64,000 bases of DNA from Climacteris rufus (taxonomy: Eukaryota > Chordata > Aves > Passeriformes > Climacteridae), in the NCBI GenBank assembly GCA_013398175.1, contig VZRZ01004629.1, positions 816,426-880,425 of the forward strand, read 5' to 3'. How positions within the stretch are numbered: the stretch's first letter is position 1; each line of letters opens with the position of its first letter. The notes under the pieces are model-generated. The model was not told the DNA's origin, made no database searches, and saw nothing but the letters and a program-made list of their open reading frames with translations. Positions 14,160-25,700 of the stretch are shown here, in pieces. The position numbers and the translations under genes are program-made.

Positions 14160-14236
14160 ATAGGAAAAGAGCTTCACATGTGGAACAAAAGCACTCTTCA
14201 GTGTTCAGTGCTGGGACTGGTAATATTGCCTGCATG
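14160..14236 (+). CDS. Predicted exon 4 of the + gene
   Basis: Acceptor TTTACTTATAG with a pyrimidine tract; strong donor CATG|GTAAGT. The 77 bases are open for 25 codons (RKRASHVEQKHSSVFSAGTG...) in the frame set by exon 3, leaving phase 0 for the last exon. Basic, Ser-rich peptide. Confidence 0.58.
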
Positions 14237-14771
14237 GTAAGTTTTTTTGTTTGGATAAGGGGTTTTCATTTGTTTGTTGAAAGGGAAGGGGTAGAAATCA
14301 TTGCTTGTTTCTACATCCTTTGCTCTAAAACTCTATTTCTGACAGATTGCTGTATTTTATTCACAAAAAAATACAGCCACAGAAGTTAAAATTAAATTTA
14401 AGAAAAATAAAAAAAATATATATATATGTTTGTGGATATCTAGGAGCTAAAGGGCACAGACCTTCCCAGGAAGTAGGAGAGGCACACCCTGATTCCTTCA
14501 TTATTTTCCAGTCACCTAAAGAGCACTTTGAAAGTAAAAGAGTTTGTGTAGTTGGTCATTGATCCTCATCCTAGCCGTTAGATATTGACTAGATATTAGA
14601 TACATATCCTGTATCAATTGGTCTTCCAGGGGTTCTGTGAAAGGTGGTCAGCAAAAGTCCCAAAACTCTCATGGTTCACAGTGGTTAACTACAATTATAG
14701 CAGATCTGAAGAAAAAAAAATTAATTATGGTGCAATTCATAAGATTGGATAAAATATTTCATCCTCCACAG

Positions 14772-15056
14772 GCCAATATGAAACACCGTGTTCAGCAGGT
14801 TGAGACACTAAATAAATGTGCTGAATATATCCACACATTGTATTGCTATAAAGAAAGTTTTACTTTGCCTCAAGTGAAGACACCAATCAGTCAGTCTTCA
14901 TCCAGGGATTACAACAGATCTGTTAAAACAGCATTGGTATTTCCAGCAAAGAGTAGCTCACCAGATAAAGGCACACTCAGCAATATTCTTTCCTGTGAAG
15001 CTCAGAAGCAAAAAAAAGCACTATTTCGAAAAAAAACATGTAAAGAGAACTCCTGA
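14772..15056 (+). CDS. Predicted last exon of the + gene
   Basis: Acceptor TTCATCCTCCACAG, then 94 codons and a TGA at 15054-15056. The peptide is Lys/Ser-rich, starts ANMKHRVQQVETLNKCAEY and ends FRKKTCKENS. Codon use looks coding throughout. An A8 run at 15029-15036 sits just before the end: in the adjacent frame the text continues KRTPETPRKTSHKNY to a good donor at 15099|15100. The stop may therefore be real, or a single-base indel may have cut off a longer exon. Confidence 0.6.
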   Translation, partial: ANMKHRVQQVETLNKCAEYIHTLYCYKESFTLPQVKTPISQSSSRDYNRSVKTALVFPAKSSSPDKGTLSNILSCEAQKQKKALFRKKTCKENS

Positions 15057-15131
15057 AACTCCAAGGAAGACTAGCCATAAAAATTACACTCTTCACCAGG
15101 TAATTCTGTCTTATGAATGTGATTTAAGTAA

Positions 15132-15137
15132 TAAAAA
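15132..15137 (+). terminator. Possible poly(A) signal of the + gene
   Basis: AATAAA 76 bases after the predicted stop. A second AATAAA lies near 15223. Either would give a short 3' UTR in the gap between the two convergent genes. Such hexamers are common by chance in AT-rich DNA. Confidence 0.35.
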
Positions 15138-17270
15138 GTGCTGAAATGTCCTGATTCCCTGATACCTGCAGCAACACAACTGAACACAGAGTGAAGGGAG
15201 GAACTCATTTAAGTTTGATCCCAATAAAACAGGTTAACATTCTTTCATTTCTTCATTTTTATATTTCATGTGAAATATAAAAACATGAAAATGCTGTATA
15301 AAATCTTGTAAACAACAATTTTAAACTGGTATTTTATCTTAAATTGGCTTAACCTACAAATAGTCTGCTCCTAACAGTTCAATCTTATTGTATCTGTGAC
15401 CATCATACATGTTGATTCTTAATACCTCCTACATGCTCCCCTGCTAATTAGTGCAGAGAATGCAGAAGGTGACAAAACAGGTCTTTGCTCAAAACTACAT
15501 CAGTCTGAGAGTTTCAGTAACAGGGGTCATAAGAAAATAGACCAGAAGTAACAGCAGAAGTTTCCAGAAGTAACTGCAGAAGTACTTGTAATGTCTGGGT
15601 TGTGGCAAATATATTAAAAGGCATGGAACTGTATCTTTGTGAAAACACTGTATTATTTCTGTCAGAGAGATCCAGGGCCAAGGATATATTATTTAGAGTT
15701 TTGTAGCAGACTGCAAGGAGCAGGAAGAAGCAGGAACATAACCAATTTCCAGAGTATGTTTTTCAATATAATACTAACAGACCTGAAAAGCATTGGAATA
15801 ATATACACCAATCTTCTCCAAATTCCTAGAACTCAAAGAATTCCCTTTCCTTGTTTTTATGGTTGCTTGTTATGACCTTATAATTGAAACTGTGTTTCAT
15901 AAACTAATTTGAATGAAATCAACAGAACACTTGATTCACAGACTGAGAACTCCATCATATCAGCATCACAGCAGACTTCTTTCTGATTTTAGTTCAGACT
16001 AGTTCACCCAGCATGCATCTATATAATTTTAGATGATCAACACCATAAAGATGATTTTATTCTATTACTTTGTAAGTGTAAGATGAATGAAGAAAGATGA
16101 TATGCTTTCACCTTCAAAGTGTATGACAGACTAACTTGCCAAGTGTCATCACCACTGGCTTTATTTCCCCTCAAGCTCCATTCATACTGACTGCCTGGAT
16201 TTTATTCAGGTATAAAATTTGCATTTAGATTGCTCTTCTAGAGGTAAAAAAAAAAACAAAACAAACCCACACTGAAATTCTGTGACTTCTTCTAAACTTA
16301 TTGCAGCAACAATCACAATGATTGCATGTGGCTGAAAACATTTTAGCATACCAAGCTGCATTTCAGAATTCCCCATTTAACCAATCCAGAGTTGTTACCA
16401 TCAAGTATTATTTTATCCCTTCCTTATCCAAACTGCAAACAGCATGACAGTAGTCAAGAACACCCTTGGTGTTGGGAAAGGTTAAATAACATTTCCTTCT
16501 ATGCTAAATATGTAGTTAGTGAAGCCAAATAAACTTGGAAAGATAAAAATAAATGTGTGACCCATAGCAAAGGAATAATCTTTAAATTATAAATATTAAT
16601 TAAGTTCCAGGAGGAAGCCAACATAAATTTGTATTGGAAATAAACAATAGATTTACTATGTTTTCTTTTAATTTTTCAACTGTAACCGTTTTATTAAAAA
16701 GACTAATAAAGTGACCATACAATATTACAAATACAGGATATAATATCTTGTAGTCCCTGTAAATTCTGTCTAACAAATCTTTACCCCACTTTTATCAGTG
16801 GAGGAAATCTGATAACCAAGTGGTTTTTGGGTCATTAACTCAGCATGAAATTTGTATCAGTTAATTCTTCCCATTACTTTTTTTTCAAACAGAAATAAAC
16901 CTCCTCTTAGAATCACAAAAATAGACAGCAGACTCTAATATCCTTCTTTACCCTTTTCAAAAATTCAGAGGCTATGAGACAGCTATAGATGAGAAAACAT
17001 GAAATACTGGAAAATAAAAGCAAACCCAGAACTTCAGCACTTAATTATTTCACAGATTGAATTTCTAGTATTGTAAGCAACGTTTTGGAGGAGACTGCTT
17101 CTTTTAAAGAGATAAGAAACTAATAATCTATTAGCAGCCTGATCTAGGATTTCATACAAATGTAAATAAATGCAAATAAAATTCTATGAAGCAATGAAAT
17201 GAACTCAAGTACAAGCTAAATGTAAAAATTGGCAACACACACATCTGTTTGCAGAAACAGAGAAACGAAA
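15138..17270. other. Gap between convergent genes
   Basis: AT-rich DNA holding the probable 3' UTRs of both genes. Minus-strand AATAAA (seen as TTTATT at 16690-16695) lies about 580 bases beyond the minus gene's predicted stop. An 18-nt minus exon-like piece with good splice signals occurs near 15438, but nothing links it to either model. No repeat recognised. Confidence 0.35.
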
Positions 17271-17342
17271 CTACCCTTTCCTACAGAAATGTTGGCCATT
17301 GAACCTATCAAAGGGATAGGCAGTGGTGAGAGGAATCGTATT
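17271..17342 (-). CDS. Chain exon 17, predicted last coding exon (minus gene)
   Basis: Acceptor CTGCTCACTTAGCCTCTTACAG, then 23 codons (NTIPLTTAYPFDRFNGQHFC...) to TAG at 17271-17273 in the phase delivered by the previous exon. Another frame runs longer but does not match. The intron before it holds an ERVL-like LTR and a CR1. Confidence 0.45.
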   Translation of the reverse strand, partial: NTIPLTTAYPFDRFNGQHFCRKG

Positions 17343-17950
17343 CTGTAAGAGGCTAAGTGAGCAGGCACAGCCACCTGTAACTGCCTTAAAACCTGACTCA
17401 AAATCTGATAAAATCAACAGGAAACCTTTGCTCTGAATTCTGTGTTATCTAGATTAACTCCAAAGGTTCCACCTCACTTGGGACCTACATGTGACAGCAG
17501 CTTCCAGTTGCCCTGGTCAGGCTGTAACCCTCCAAAGTCTACCCAAGACACAATAATTGTTTAACAGAGATCTTCTGGCTCTCAGGAATGGTTCAGGAGG
17601 CTGGAGTCAGCTGGTGAGCCCAGGGGCCTAACAGCTATGATCCGGAGTAGAATAACATGAGCTTGAATTATCTCCTTGACATATACATCTCTCTTTTTTG
17701 TCCTCTGATTTAAAACAATGGCCTGAAGCAACATTTGTAATAGTAATTTACCATTTTCAAATCTTATCTAGAGTGAGCTTGTTAATCAAATTCATGTCCC
17801 GAACACATCAACAGGAAAGGTTACTTTTAGTGGTAGTTACAGCAAAAAGGCCAACAAAACCCAAGAAGCTATCAGTTCATCCTTGACTTACACTTAATAC
17901 CATAACATTTGTTCAGGGTTGTTCATTACTGCTTTTTTTCACTGTCACCA

Positions 17951-18558
17951 TGTGCTGGTTTTGGATGGGGTAGAGTAAATTTTCTTCTCAGCAGCTAGTA
18001 GGGGCTGTGTTTTGGATTTATGCTGGAAACAGTGTTGATAACACAGGTATGTGGTTGTCATTGCTGAGCAGGGCTTACACAGATCCAAGGCCTTTTGTGC
18101 TTCTCACTTGACCCCCACCAGTGAGGATCCTGAGGGTGCACAGGGAGTTGGGAGGGGACACAGCTGGGGCAGCTGACCCCAACTGATCCAAGGGACATTC
18201 CATACCATATGGCATCATACTCACCATATAAAACTGGGAGAAGAAGGAAGAAGGGGGGGACATTTGGAGTGATGGTGTTTGTTTTCCCAAATCACTGCTA
18301 CATGTGATGGAGCTCTGATTTCCTGGAGATGGCTGAATGCCCCCCTGCCCATGGAAAGTAATTAATTAATTCCTTGTTTTGTTTTGCTTGCATGCACAGC
18401 TTTTCCTTCCCCTATTAAACTGTCCTTAGCCCCACTCATGAGTTTACTCACTTTTACTTTTCCAATTCACTCACCCTTCCCGTTCTCTCCCCATTGGGGT
18501 GGGGAGTGAAAGAGTGTCTGAGTGGGGCTTTGTTGCTGGCTGGGGTTAAAGCACAACA
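17951..18558 (+). mobile_element. Avian ERVL-type solo LTR
   Basis: Starts TGTGCTGGTTTTGG and ends GGTTAAAGCACAACA, the known form of avian ERVL LTRs. It holds CATATAAAACTGGGAG (TATA) and CTATTAAACTGTCC (poly(A) region). No clear target duplication. It sits antisense in the last intron of the minus gene. Confidence 0.8.
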
Positions 18559-19146
18559 CTTGGACAAGACATCATTGTGTGCTGGACAGGAAAATGAAAA
18601 GGAAGGTTCTGTTGTACTTAATCAGCCCATTCTCTATGCATATAATTACCAAAAGTATGCAACAACAGTTACATTTAACTCAGCCTAAATCTCATAGTAA
18701 GTAAAACAGATCTATTCAAAGTGGGATAAAACTGCTTTGAACACATGCCACGTGTTGCAATTGGCACAGAAGCATCCACAATGCAGCTCTCTAAAAGTAC
18801 TTCTCAATCTCTCAAGAGGAAAGCATTTATCAGAAGCAGCAGTCACAGACTCTGAAAGTTATAAAGCTGTCAAGAAAATGCTAATTTAATCAAGTGCAGA
18901 TTTCCATACTAGAAATTCACCATGGTCACAATGTGAGTGCTTAAACAGTATTCAGAACTAGATGTATATTGTGCTGCACGAGGTGATGCTCTGCCACCTC
19001 AGATCTCTGCCAGGTTCACCTTTCAAATAATGCAACACTTCATTTGTACGGTAATTAAAAAAATAAAAAAGAAAGTAGAGAACAAATGGAGCCATGGACA
19101 GCTGACAGGTTACAATAGCAAGGCTGCCCAATATTTTGACATCTGA

Positions 19147-19382
19147 TCTGGGCAATGAAGCCTGTCAAGGGTCTGCAGCACAAGTACTACAAGGAGCAGC
19201 TGAGGGAGCTGGGGTTGTTCAGCCTGGAGAAAAGAATGCTCGGGGGAGGGGGGCCTTATTGCTCTCTAAAACTAACTGGAAGGAGGTGTAGCCAGGTAAG
19301 CTCAGCCTCTTCTACCAAGCAACAAGTAACAGGATGAGAGGAAAGGGCCTCAAGCTGCACCAGAGGAGATTTAGAGGAGGTA
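19147..19382 (+). mobile_element. CR1 LINE fragment
   Basis: Matches CR1 (GAGGGAGCTGGGGTTGTTCA, then GGAAAGGGCCTCAAGCTGCA). Internal 3' segment, truncated at both ends, in the last intron of the minus gene. Confidence 0.85.
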
Positions 19383-19748
19383 TGTATGCATGCATACATA
19401 CCACGTGATAAAATTAAGTTCCTTGCTTAAAACTGTAACTAAAATTATGAGATTAATGTAGGTAGTTGAAATAATATGTCAGTGAGATACACTAACATTT
19501 ACCAGACTGCAGTTATGAATGTAGAATCTGATTTTGGACCTTTTCATTGTGTGTATGTGTAGTGTAGGAATGTGGTATGAAATTACAAAACTCTAATTGA
19601 AGATCTAAAGTTTCCTGGGACGTATCTTGAGCAAGACTGTATTTCTCAATAAACCAGTAGCAACATGAGAAATTAGTTCAATAAATATGAGCTGTCTTAG
19701 ACTTCATTTTTTGTGTTTCCTAATGCAAAGCATGACCTAAGTGTTTAC

Positions 19749-19864
19749 TGAAGTTAATAGCATTGTTTTCATTGTCATCAGCAGATTTCCAATGAGATTC
19801 AAGGCACATTCATTTTCATAGTTTAACACCATAAATCTATTTACATTTAAACTCCAACCTAATA
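19749..19864 (-). CDS. Chain exon 16 (minus gene)
   Basis: Excellent acceptor CATCTATTCCTTTTTAG; donor TTCA|GTAAAC. 116 bases, 38 codons starting LGWSLNVNRFMVLNYENEC and ending NLLMTMKTMLLTS. Phase 1 in, 0 out. Confidence 0.62.
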
Positions 19865-19962
19865 CTAAAAAGGAATAGATGCTGAGAACACTGAAATAGC
19901 AGAGGTGGAGGAGGTGGGTTGGCAACTTCTGATTTGCTGTTTGTAATCTGCAATTGTTTCAC

Positions 19963-20051
19963 CAGCTGGTGGCAGGTTCTGTAGCACCTCAACAAGCAAA
20001 TATCTAATTCTGCTCAGCATTTCACTGGTCATACAACCAAACGCAACATGA
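19963..20051 (-). CDS. Chain exon 15 (minus gene)
   Basis: Acceptor CTTTGTGTGTGTATGAAG; donor GCTG|GTGAAA. 89 bases, 29 codons (HVAFGCMTSEMLSRIRYLLV...), helical. Phase 2 in, 1 out. Confidence 0.62.
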
Positions 20052-20348
20052 CTTCATACACACACAAAGCTCTTAACAGAACAGGAGTCAATAGTTTTAT
20101 GAAAGAGTCATTGGGAACTATGACACTTCTATGGGTCTTAAATTATTTTAAACACATGTAACACAAATATGTGTATCTGCATAGACAAATGCATGTACTT
20201 GTGCAATATTCATGTCTAGTAAACACCGGTATTCATAATTCTTACACTGAACTATTTTATTCTTTATTACTTGCTCCCTAATTTTGTACTCTTTCATTTC
20301 AAAATATTACTAAACATGCAGAAAGTGCTCATGCACTGCAGCAAAAAC

Positions 20349-20527
20349 CTGCAATCCATCACCTGAAGTGTCTTTTTATGAATTTCTATCTCCTGTTCAT
20401 TCCATGCCTTAATCAAGTCTGCAACTGCCACCTCGAATTGCTTATTAAATATTCCAATTACACAAACTTTAAAATTGCCCCAAAGAGCAAGTAATTCCTG
20501 CAGCTGTTGCTTTATTACTTTTTCTGA
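20349..20527 (-). CDS. Chain exon 14 (minus gene)
   Basis: One frame stays open for 59 codons (SEKVIKQQLQELLALWGNF...). The borders are less certain than the frame. The first AG (20541, CACCTCAG) would shift the frame; the AG used here (CTCAAG) keeps it. The donor could be CTTCAG|GTGATG at 20363, but TGCAG|GTTTTT at 20349 matches the next exon's phase. Confidence 0.65.
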
Positions 20528-20734
20528 CTTGAGTCTTGCTCTGAGGTGTTAATAAAATTAACTGGACTATTGGCCAAAAATTTTCTTGCTTAATGAGAGT
20601 GTCCTAGGTCAGCTGACACAAGATCTCTTTCAAGTACTTCAGCCAGCTCCTATGACGACATATACTAACACACTGTCTCAGTACAGTATCTAAACATGCC
20701 AGCCTAAGTACCACAGAGGGTCAGTTGCTCCTAC

Positions 20735-20823
20735 CTGTAAAACAGAGGCAGCTCTAAACAATTTGTACTCCAGAATTCTACGCAGGAAATTTTCATCTAA
20801 TACAGCTCTCCTAATTAGCCTGG
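20735..20823 (-). CDS. Chain exon 13 (minus gene)
   Basis: Acceptor CATTCCTATTGTTCAG; donor ACAG|GTAGGA. 89 bases open in one full-length frame, 29 codons (RLIRRAVLDENFLRRILEYK...), strongly amphipathic. Phase 1 in, 0 out. Confidence 0.7.
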
Positions 20824-21254
20824 CTGAACAATAGGAATGGGATTTTTTAAAATTGCATTTTAATTGCATTTTAAAATTGCATTTTAAATATATATATTGC
20901 TATTGGCATTGGTTTTGTGCTTTTTCTTTATTTGGGTATCCAAACTCATTTCAAATGAGGCAGAAAGCTGTGCTTAAAGAGTTAGATTTAAATACAAGTT
21001 CAGAAAAGAACACAAGTCTTAAGACCTAAGAGGAAATGTCCAAATTAAATTCGTGAACTTCAGTATTTTTTTAACACAATGACAAAAATCAAGATCTGCC
21101 TTACCAGACAGAATCAAAAATCAGAAACAAAGGTATAAACAGTTAATACAGAAAGCCCAAATCCACATACTCAACTGGATAATGGAGAAAAGGGAAGATA
21201 TATGGAGCCTCAGGGCTTTATGCCAAAAAAAAAATAACTTCTAATTCTTCTCAC

Positions 21255-21295
21255 ATGAAATATACTCAACTTTGCCAAGAGCAAAACATTTTGTA
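21255..21295 (-). CDS. Chain exon 12 (minus gene)
   Basis: 41 bases with very good donor CAT|GTGAGA and acceptor GACTTCTTTAAACAATAAG. In chain phase (2 in, 1 out) it reads TKCFALGKVEYIS. A second frame (QNVLLLAKLSIFH) is also open. Confidence 0.52.
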
Positions 21296-21535
21296 CTTAT
21301 TGTTTAAAGAAGTCATGTTTTGAACAATTATTTCCTTTAGAGTCTGTGTGTCTGGTTTTCTTCTTCCTAATATTGTAAGGAAAATATTTTCCTTTCAACA
21401 GAACTTTGACTCAATAATACAGAAGGATTGATTTGCATCTCATTATTATATATTTTTTTCCTGATGTCTTAATAATCAGCAGTCTTGGAATGTTTTAAAA
21501 TTTAGTGTCCTTCAAAGATTAACTTCCTAACATAC

Positions 21536-21549
21536 CAAGTGGGGTAATA
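21536..21549 (-). CDS. Chain exon 11, 14-nt microexon (minus gene)
   Basis: Fourteen bases between acceptor CATCTATGCTTTTAG and donor TTG|GTATGT, coding YYPT plus two bases. Needed to bring the exon at 22644 (out phase 0) into register with the exon at 21255 (in phase 2). Confidence 0.42.
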
Positions 21550-22643
21550 CTAAAAGCATAGATGTTATATAAACAAGAAATAGTATTTATTTAGAAAAAA
21601 AACAAGGATAAACATATGCATAATAGTTAGGTGCAAAGATTTTATAAAAAGTACCACAAAGAACATCAACTCTCATTTGCATTGGAAGCAGTTTTAAGTT
21701 AATATTTTATAAGAATTTTGTAGACCCACTATGTCTCAGTATGGAATCTTCTAAATCCTGTAAAGGAATATGTCTCTTTAAAAGTGTATTTTTATATTTA
21801 TTAGCTAGTACAATCCTAAATACTCAGAATACATTTTTTTTTTAAATACTTATATTTGCTGGTTTACATTAAAGGACAAATATTTTAAATGGCTGTGAAT
21901 TATCCCTTTGTATAAAATACTATTATTCTGACAGATTATAGTTTGTGAGCTGACAACCACTTAATATAAAACCAGAAAGAACTCTCAAGTATGTTTTATG
22001 AATGTTTGCTTTTGATTTCTAATCTTTGCTCCCAAATGCAAAATGACCTATCCCTTAGCATCTGCAAAGACATGTGGAGGAGAATTCCTATACACTTCAA
22101 CCAGTCTTTATTAAATTGTCATTTAATTACTTATGCAAATATATATTTGCATGTAGAAGTTGCTCATGGGATAAAACTTTCCGAAAATAGAGAAAGTATT
22201 GGACTTGGAGGGAAATTCCTAGAGGATCTCAAAACTAGAGGTCAGGACTTCTCATACCCAGAGCAGGCAACAGGTTTTGAAATGCCTCCTTTATGTTCAT
22301 GTAGGGGAAATATAGCATCATTGAGGGAAAATAGCAATAGTCCTGTGATGGGATGGGAACTGATTAAAAGCACAAGGACTTGAACAGCCCCTTCCAAAAA
22401 AGGAAAAGCTCTAATAAAGAGTAAGAACATCAATCGGTTATGCAATAGCATTCAGCTATCCCAGACGAAAACTGAAAATGGAGGTTTAGTCAAGCCATGT
22501 TCCTTATCCCATGTCTTTCTTAATGTCCAGGAGAAAATGCTCAGAATAAATATACCAATTCTTGTCTCTGCACACAAAGGCAGTTGGATTTTAAAGAAAG
22601 CCTACAGAGGAATTTTTCTCCCAGAACATAATAAAAAACTTAC

Positions 22644-22780
22644 CTCATTCCAACTCTCAGATTTTTCAAGAAGTTTCTCAGTGTATTTTCTCATTAATTC
22701 AACTATGCACATTGAATACAAATTTGCTGCAATGTAGTCCAATCCTTTGTTAATCAGCATGATAGTGACATTAAAAATCT
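22644..22780 (-). CDS. Chain exon 10 (minus gene)
   Basis: Acceptor GTTCTTTCATAATCTTAG; donor GAG|GTAAGT, near consensus. 137 bases open for 45 codons (IFNVTIMLINKGLDYIAANL...). Phase 1 in, 0 out. Helical composition with charged second half (KYTEKLLEKSESWNE). Confidence 0.72.
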
Positions 22781-25700
22781 CTAAGATTATGAAAGAACAA
22801 TTGCTATTTGAAGGGGGGAAAAAAGGTACAAATAATGCAATATTTTACACTCCAGAACAGAAAACTCTAGAGATTTAAAATGGCCAGGGAATATAATCCT
22901 CCCAAAAAGACATTTTAAATAGAAGTAGAGAAAATGAAGTATGTGGAAAACTTGATTAAATATATAGTATATTTCTCTAAGTTTTAGTTAAAGTTCCCTT
23001 TTCATTTTCGGTGAAAACTCTGTGTATTACCAGTTCTATGGCTTCTAGTGATTCGTTTTGAAAGGGAATGTTAATCAGGTGATGTGCAAGTAATCAATAA
23101 GTAGTGGTTTTTTCCCATTGGAAAAACTATTATGAATAGCAGTGAGATGTTCGCTACTCAAAAATGCACACAGACCAATTCTTGAATGTAGAGACAGACT
23201 CTTTGGATGAACTGAGCCAAAGATGCCAAATCCTGTCAAAAGCTGTGAATGTCCCCTGACAAAGGAGCATGTTCCACGTTATATTATAATTAGCTCTGCC
23301 ATTCAAGTTAAGTTTAACTTGATTTTCCTGTGACCAGAAGGATAGATACTTTTGTGTGCAGCCAAGCATAGGTTGGGAAAGTTGGGGAACTGAACTTGGG
23401 TTCCTTGCAGTCAGGAGTCTCACCAACACTCCCTTGTTCCTGTGCTTTTTTGGCAGTCTTACTTCTTAACCGTTCTTTAGGAGGAGAAGTTCTTAGCTAC
23501 AATTGACTACAGGCGAGAAGGTTCATATAAGGCCACCACTTAAGACATCATTCTTGAAAAGAAAACAGTCACCCCCAAAATAAAAGTGGCTCCATTTTAA
23601 GAGAGGTGTTTAAAAAACATGAGATTAATTGTTCCATAGAGTTGCATTGCATACTGAGGGAGACCAGGCAAATTAAACTAAGCTTCATGTGCAACTTCTT
23701 GATGGAAAACAGCTCAAGACTAATCCCATCCTTATTAAATTGCTCATTCCTTGCATGCTGCCTTTCTGCTTTAATGTTTTCTTCTCATAGCTCTGTCAAA
23801 ACACTGGTACTAAAGGCCATCATCCAATCACTCACATCATCCAATCCATCACATCATCCTCTCCTGGCTTGCTCATGAACTCCTACGATAGCTGTAAATG
23901 TTCTTTTGAACAGTGACCTCCAAAATACCTTTTCATCCTTAATTTCCATACATACACTGCTTAATATTCAGTTCCCTCTTCTGCAAAATCACTCCACCTT
24001 TTTACATCCCCCAACTATTCCCTTTCTTCATTCATGATGGTGTGCCTATCTGTGACAGTGGCTAAGTTGTTCCACTTTTCACACATAAGTGACTATCCCA
24101 AATACATTGAATAAGTAATCTTAGATTCATAGAATTGTTTAGGTTAGAAAAGACCTCTAAGATCCCTGACTCCTCCTGTTAACCTACCACCACCAAGTCC
24201 ACCACTAAACCATGTCCCGCAGTGCCGCATGCCATCAACATCTACATGTGTGATCAGTTATTAATTTATATGACAATAGTGAGTAGCTGGGCCTTAGCCT
24301 AAGATCAAATGCAAAACTGATAGAGTGGATGACAAGCTGTTACCTTCTAACCTTGCCTAGGAAAGGATACAAGGCAGAGGAACAAATTTTCATGAATAGT
24401 TCAATGTACCTTAAATGGACTTTCAGGCTAACTTCACATCCATTCAATTACCAATGCAACTGCCAGTTTGATAAATCAATATTCAGCTATTGGCAACCAC
24501 GTTCAAACATTGTGAAACTGAAATCCAAGTTGTTTAAACTACAGTTTTTTAATTAGTAGCTTCGGTAGAAAGGTCTGCCTTTCCTCATACTGCAATACTG
24601 ACTAGGGTGGCACAACTCACTTATCATTCCTGTTTTCAGAACAAAGTTCCAAGAAAAAAATAAATGAAATCCCAAATCCATCTTCAGCCCTTTTCAGCCT
24701 GGATACATATCTAAATTATTCTGCACAATTTGCAGTGGTATAAAGAGGGTGGGAGTGGGAATTATGAAGGATTAAATCTGAAAGCAAGAATCTCTCCTTT
24801 GGCATCAGAAAACTGTATCCCCTTCTATGTCAAAAGACTGGACCTTACAGTCTTATCAAACGTAGCTGTATAGAAGAAGCTTGGATCTACAGACAATGCA
24901 AGACTTATTTTATTAAAAAAGAAAAAAAAGAAAGGGAAAGGGTGGAGCTGGGTCCAACTTCAAAAACTGTCTGAAATTATGAATTTCATAGTACATTAAA
25001 ATGAAAATATTCTCCTTCTGCCCAGTGTTTTACCACTTTTCTTCTCAATTTTATCCTTTTTTAAATTGCAGATTTAATTTTTGAAGAGTGAAAAACAAAC
25101 AAAAATTATGTGGTCATAAAACACTGAAGAAAACACCTCAGGAATAAGAAATAAGATGCTAGAAACAAATCTTATGAAAAAAACATTAGCTAGTAAAGTC
25201 ACTCAGAAACTCTCCAGAAAATCAGTCAATTCAAATAAATCATCTTCCTTTTTGTAATCTGTATTACCGAGCCCTCCATTTCATTCCTCCCCTTCACTGC
25301 TTTGTGAGACTCCTGAACATTTTGATTATTACAGGGTTATGGAAGGAAACTAAAAGAAAGGTCCCTTACATACCACATATCAGCAAACCAAATGACATCC
25401 TGCAGCCACTCCAGATATGTCACCTCCTAATCCACTTCATGCTGGGTTTTGTTTTGGTTCTATATTGTGGTTTTTTTGTTTTGTTGTGTAATCGAGGAAT
25501 TAAATAGCTAAGAAAGAAAAAAAGTAAAAAGATAATCTGCAAAAGAACGCACTAAGTGATGAATCTAATTCCACTGTTGTGGGGTTTTTTTAAGGGATGT
25601 GAAATAGATGTTTTGGTTTAAAAGCTTGTGAATAAAACTGAAAAAATAATATTGCTCAAATGTGTTTATACAAGGAAAAGTCATTAACCAGTCTTAGGGA

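Larger units (their letters stand above)
2180..15056 (+). other. Unidentified five-exon gene (3' part), convergent with the minus-strand gene
   Basis: Five predicted exons (2180-2369, 6058-6116, 13034-13150, 14160-14236, 14772-15056) have AG acceptors, GT donors and open frames. Split-codon phases agree at all four junctions (2, 1, 1, 0). The joined product would be about 239 residues ending in a stop; AATAAA at 15132-15137 could be its poly(A) signal. The sequence is hydrophilic and Lys/Ser-rich towards the end, with no obvious signal peptide or membrane segment. The 5' end is not in the model. I do not recognise the family. The phase agreement is seen directly; that this is one transcript is inference. 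Confidence 0.55.

Noticed and set aside
21991..22383. 130-codon + ORF
   Set aside because: No splice context or recognisable domain; lies in an intron of the minus gene; length within chance.
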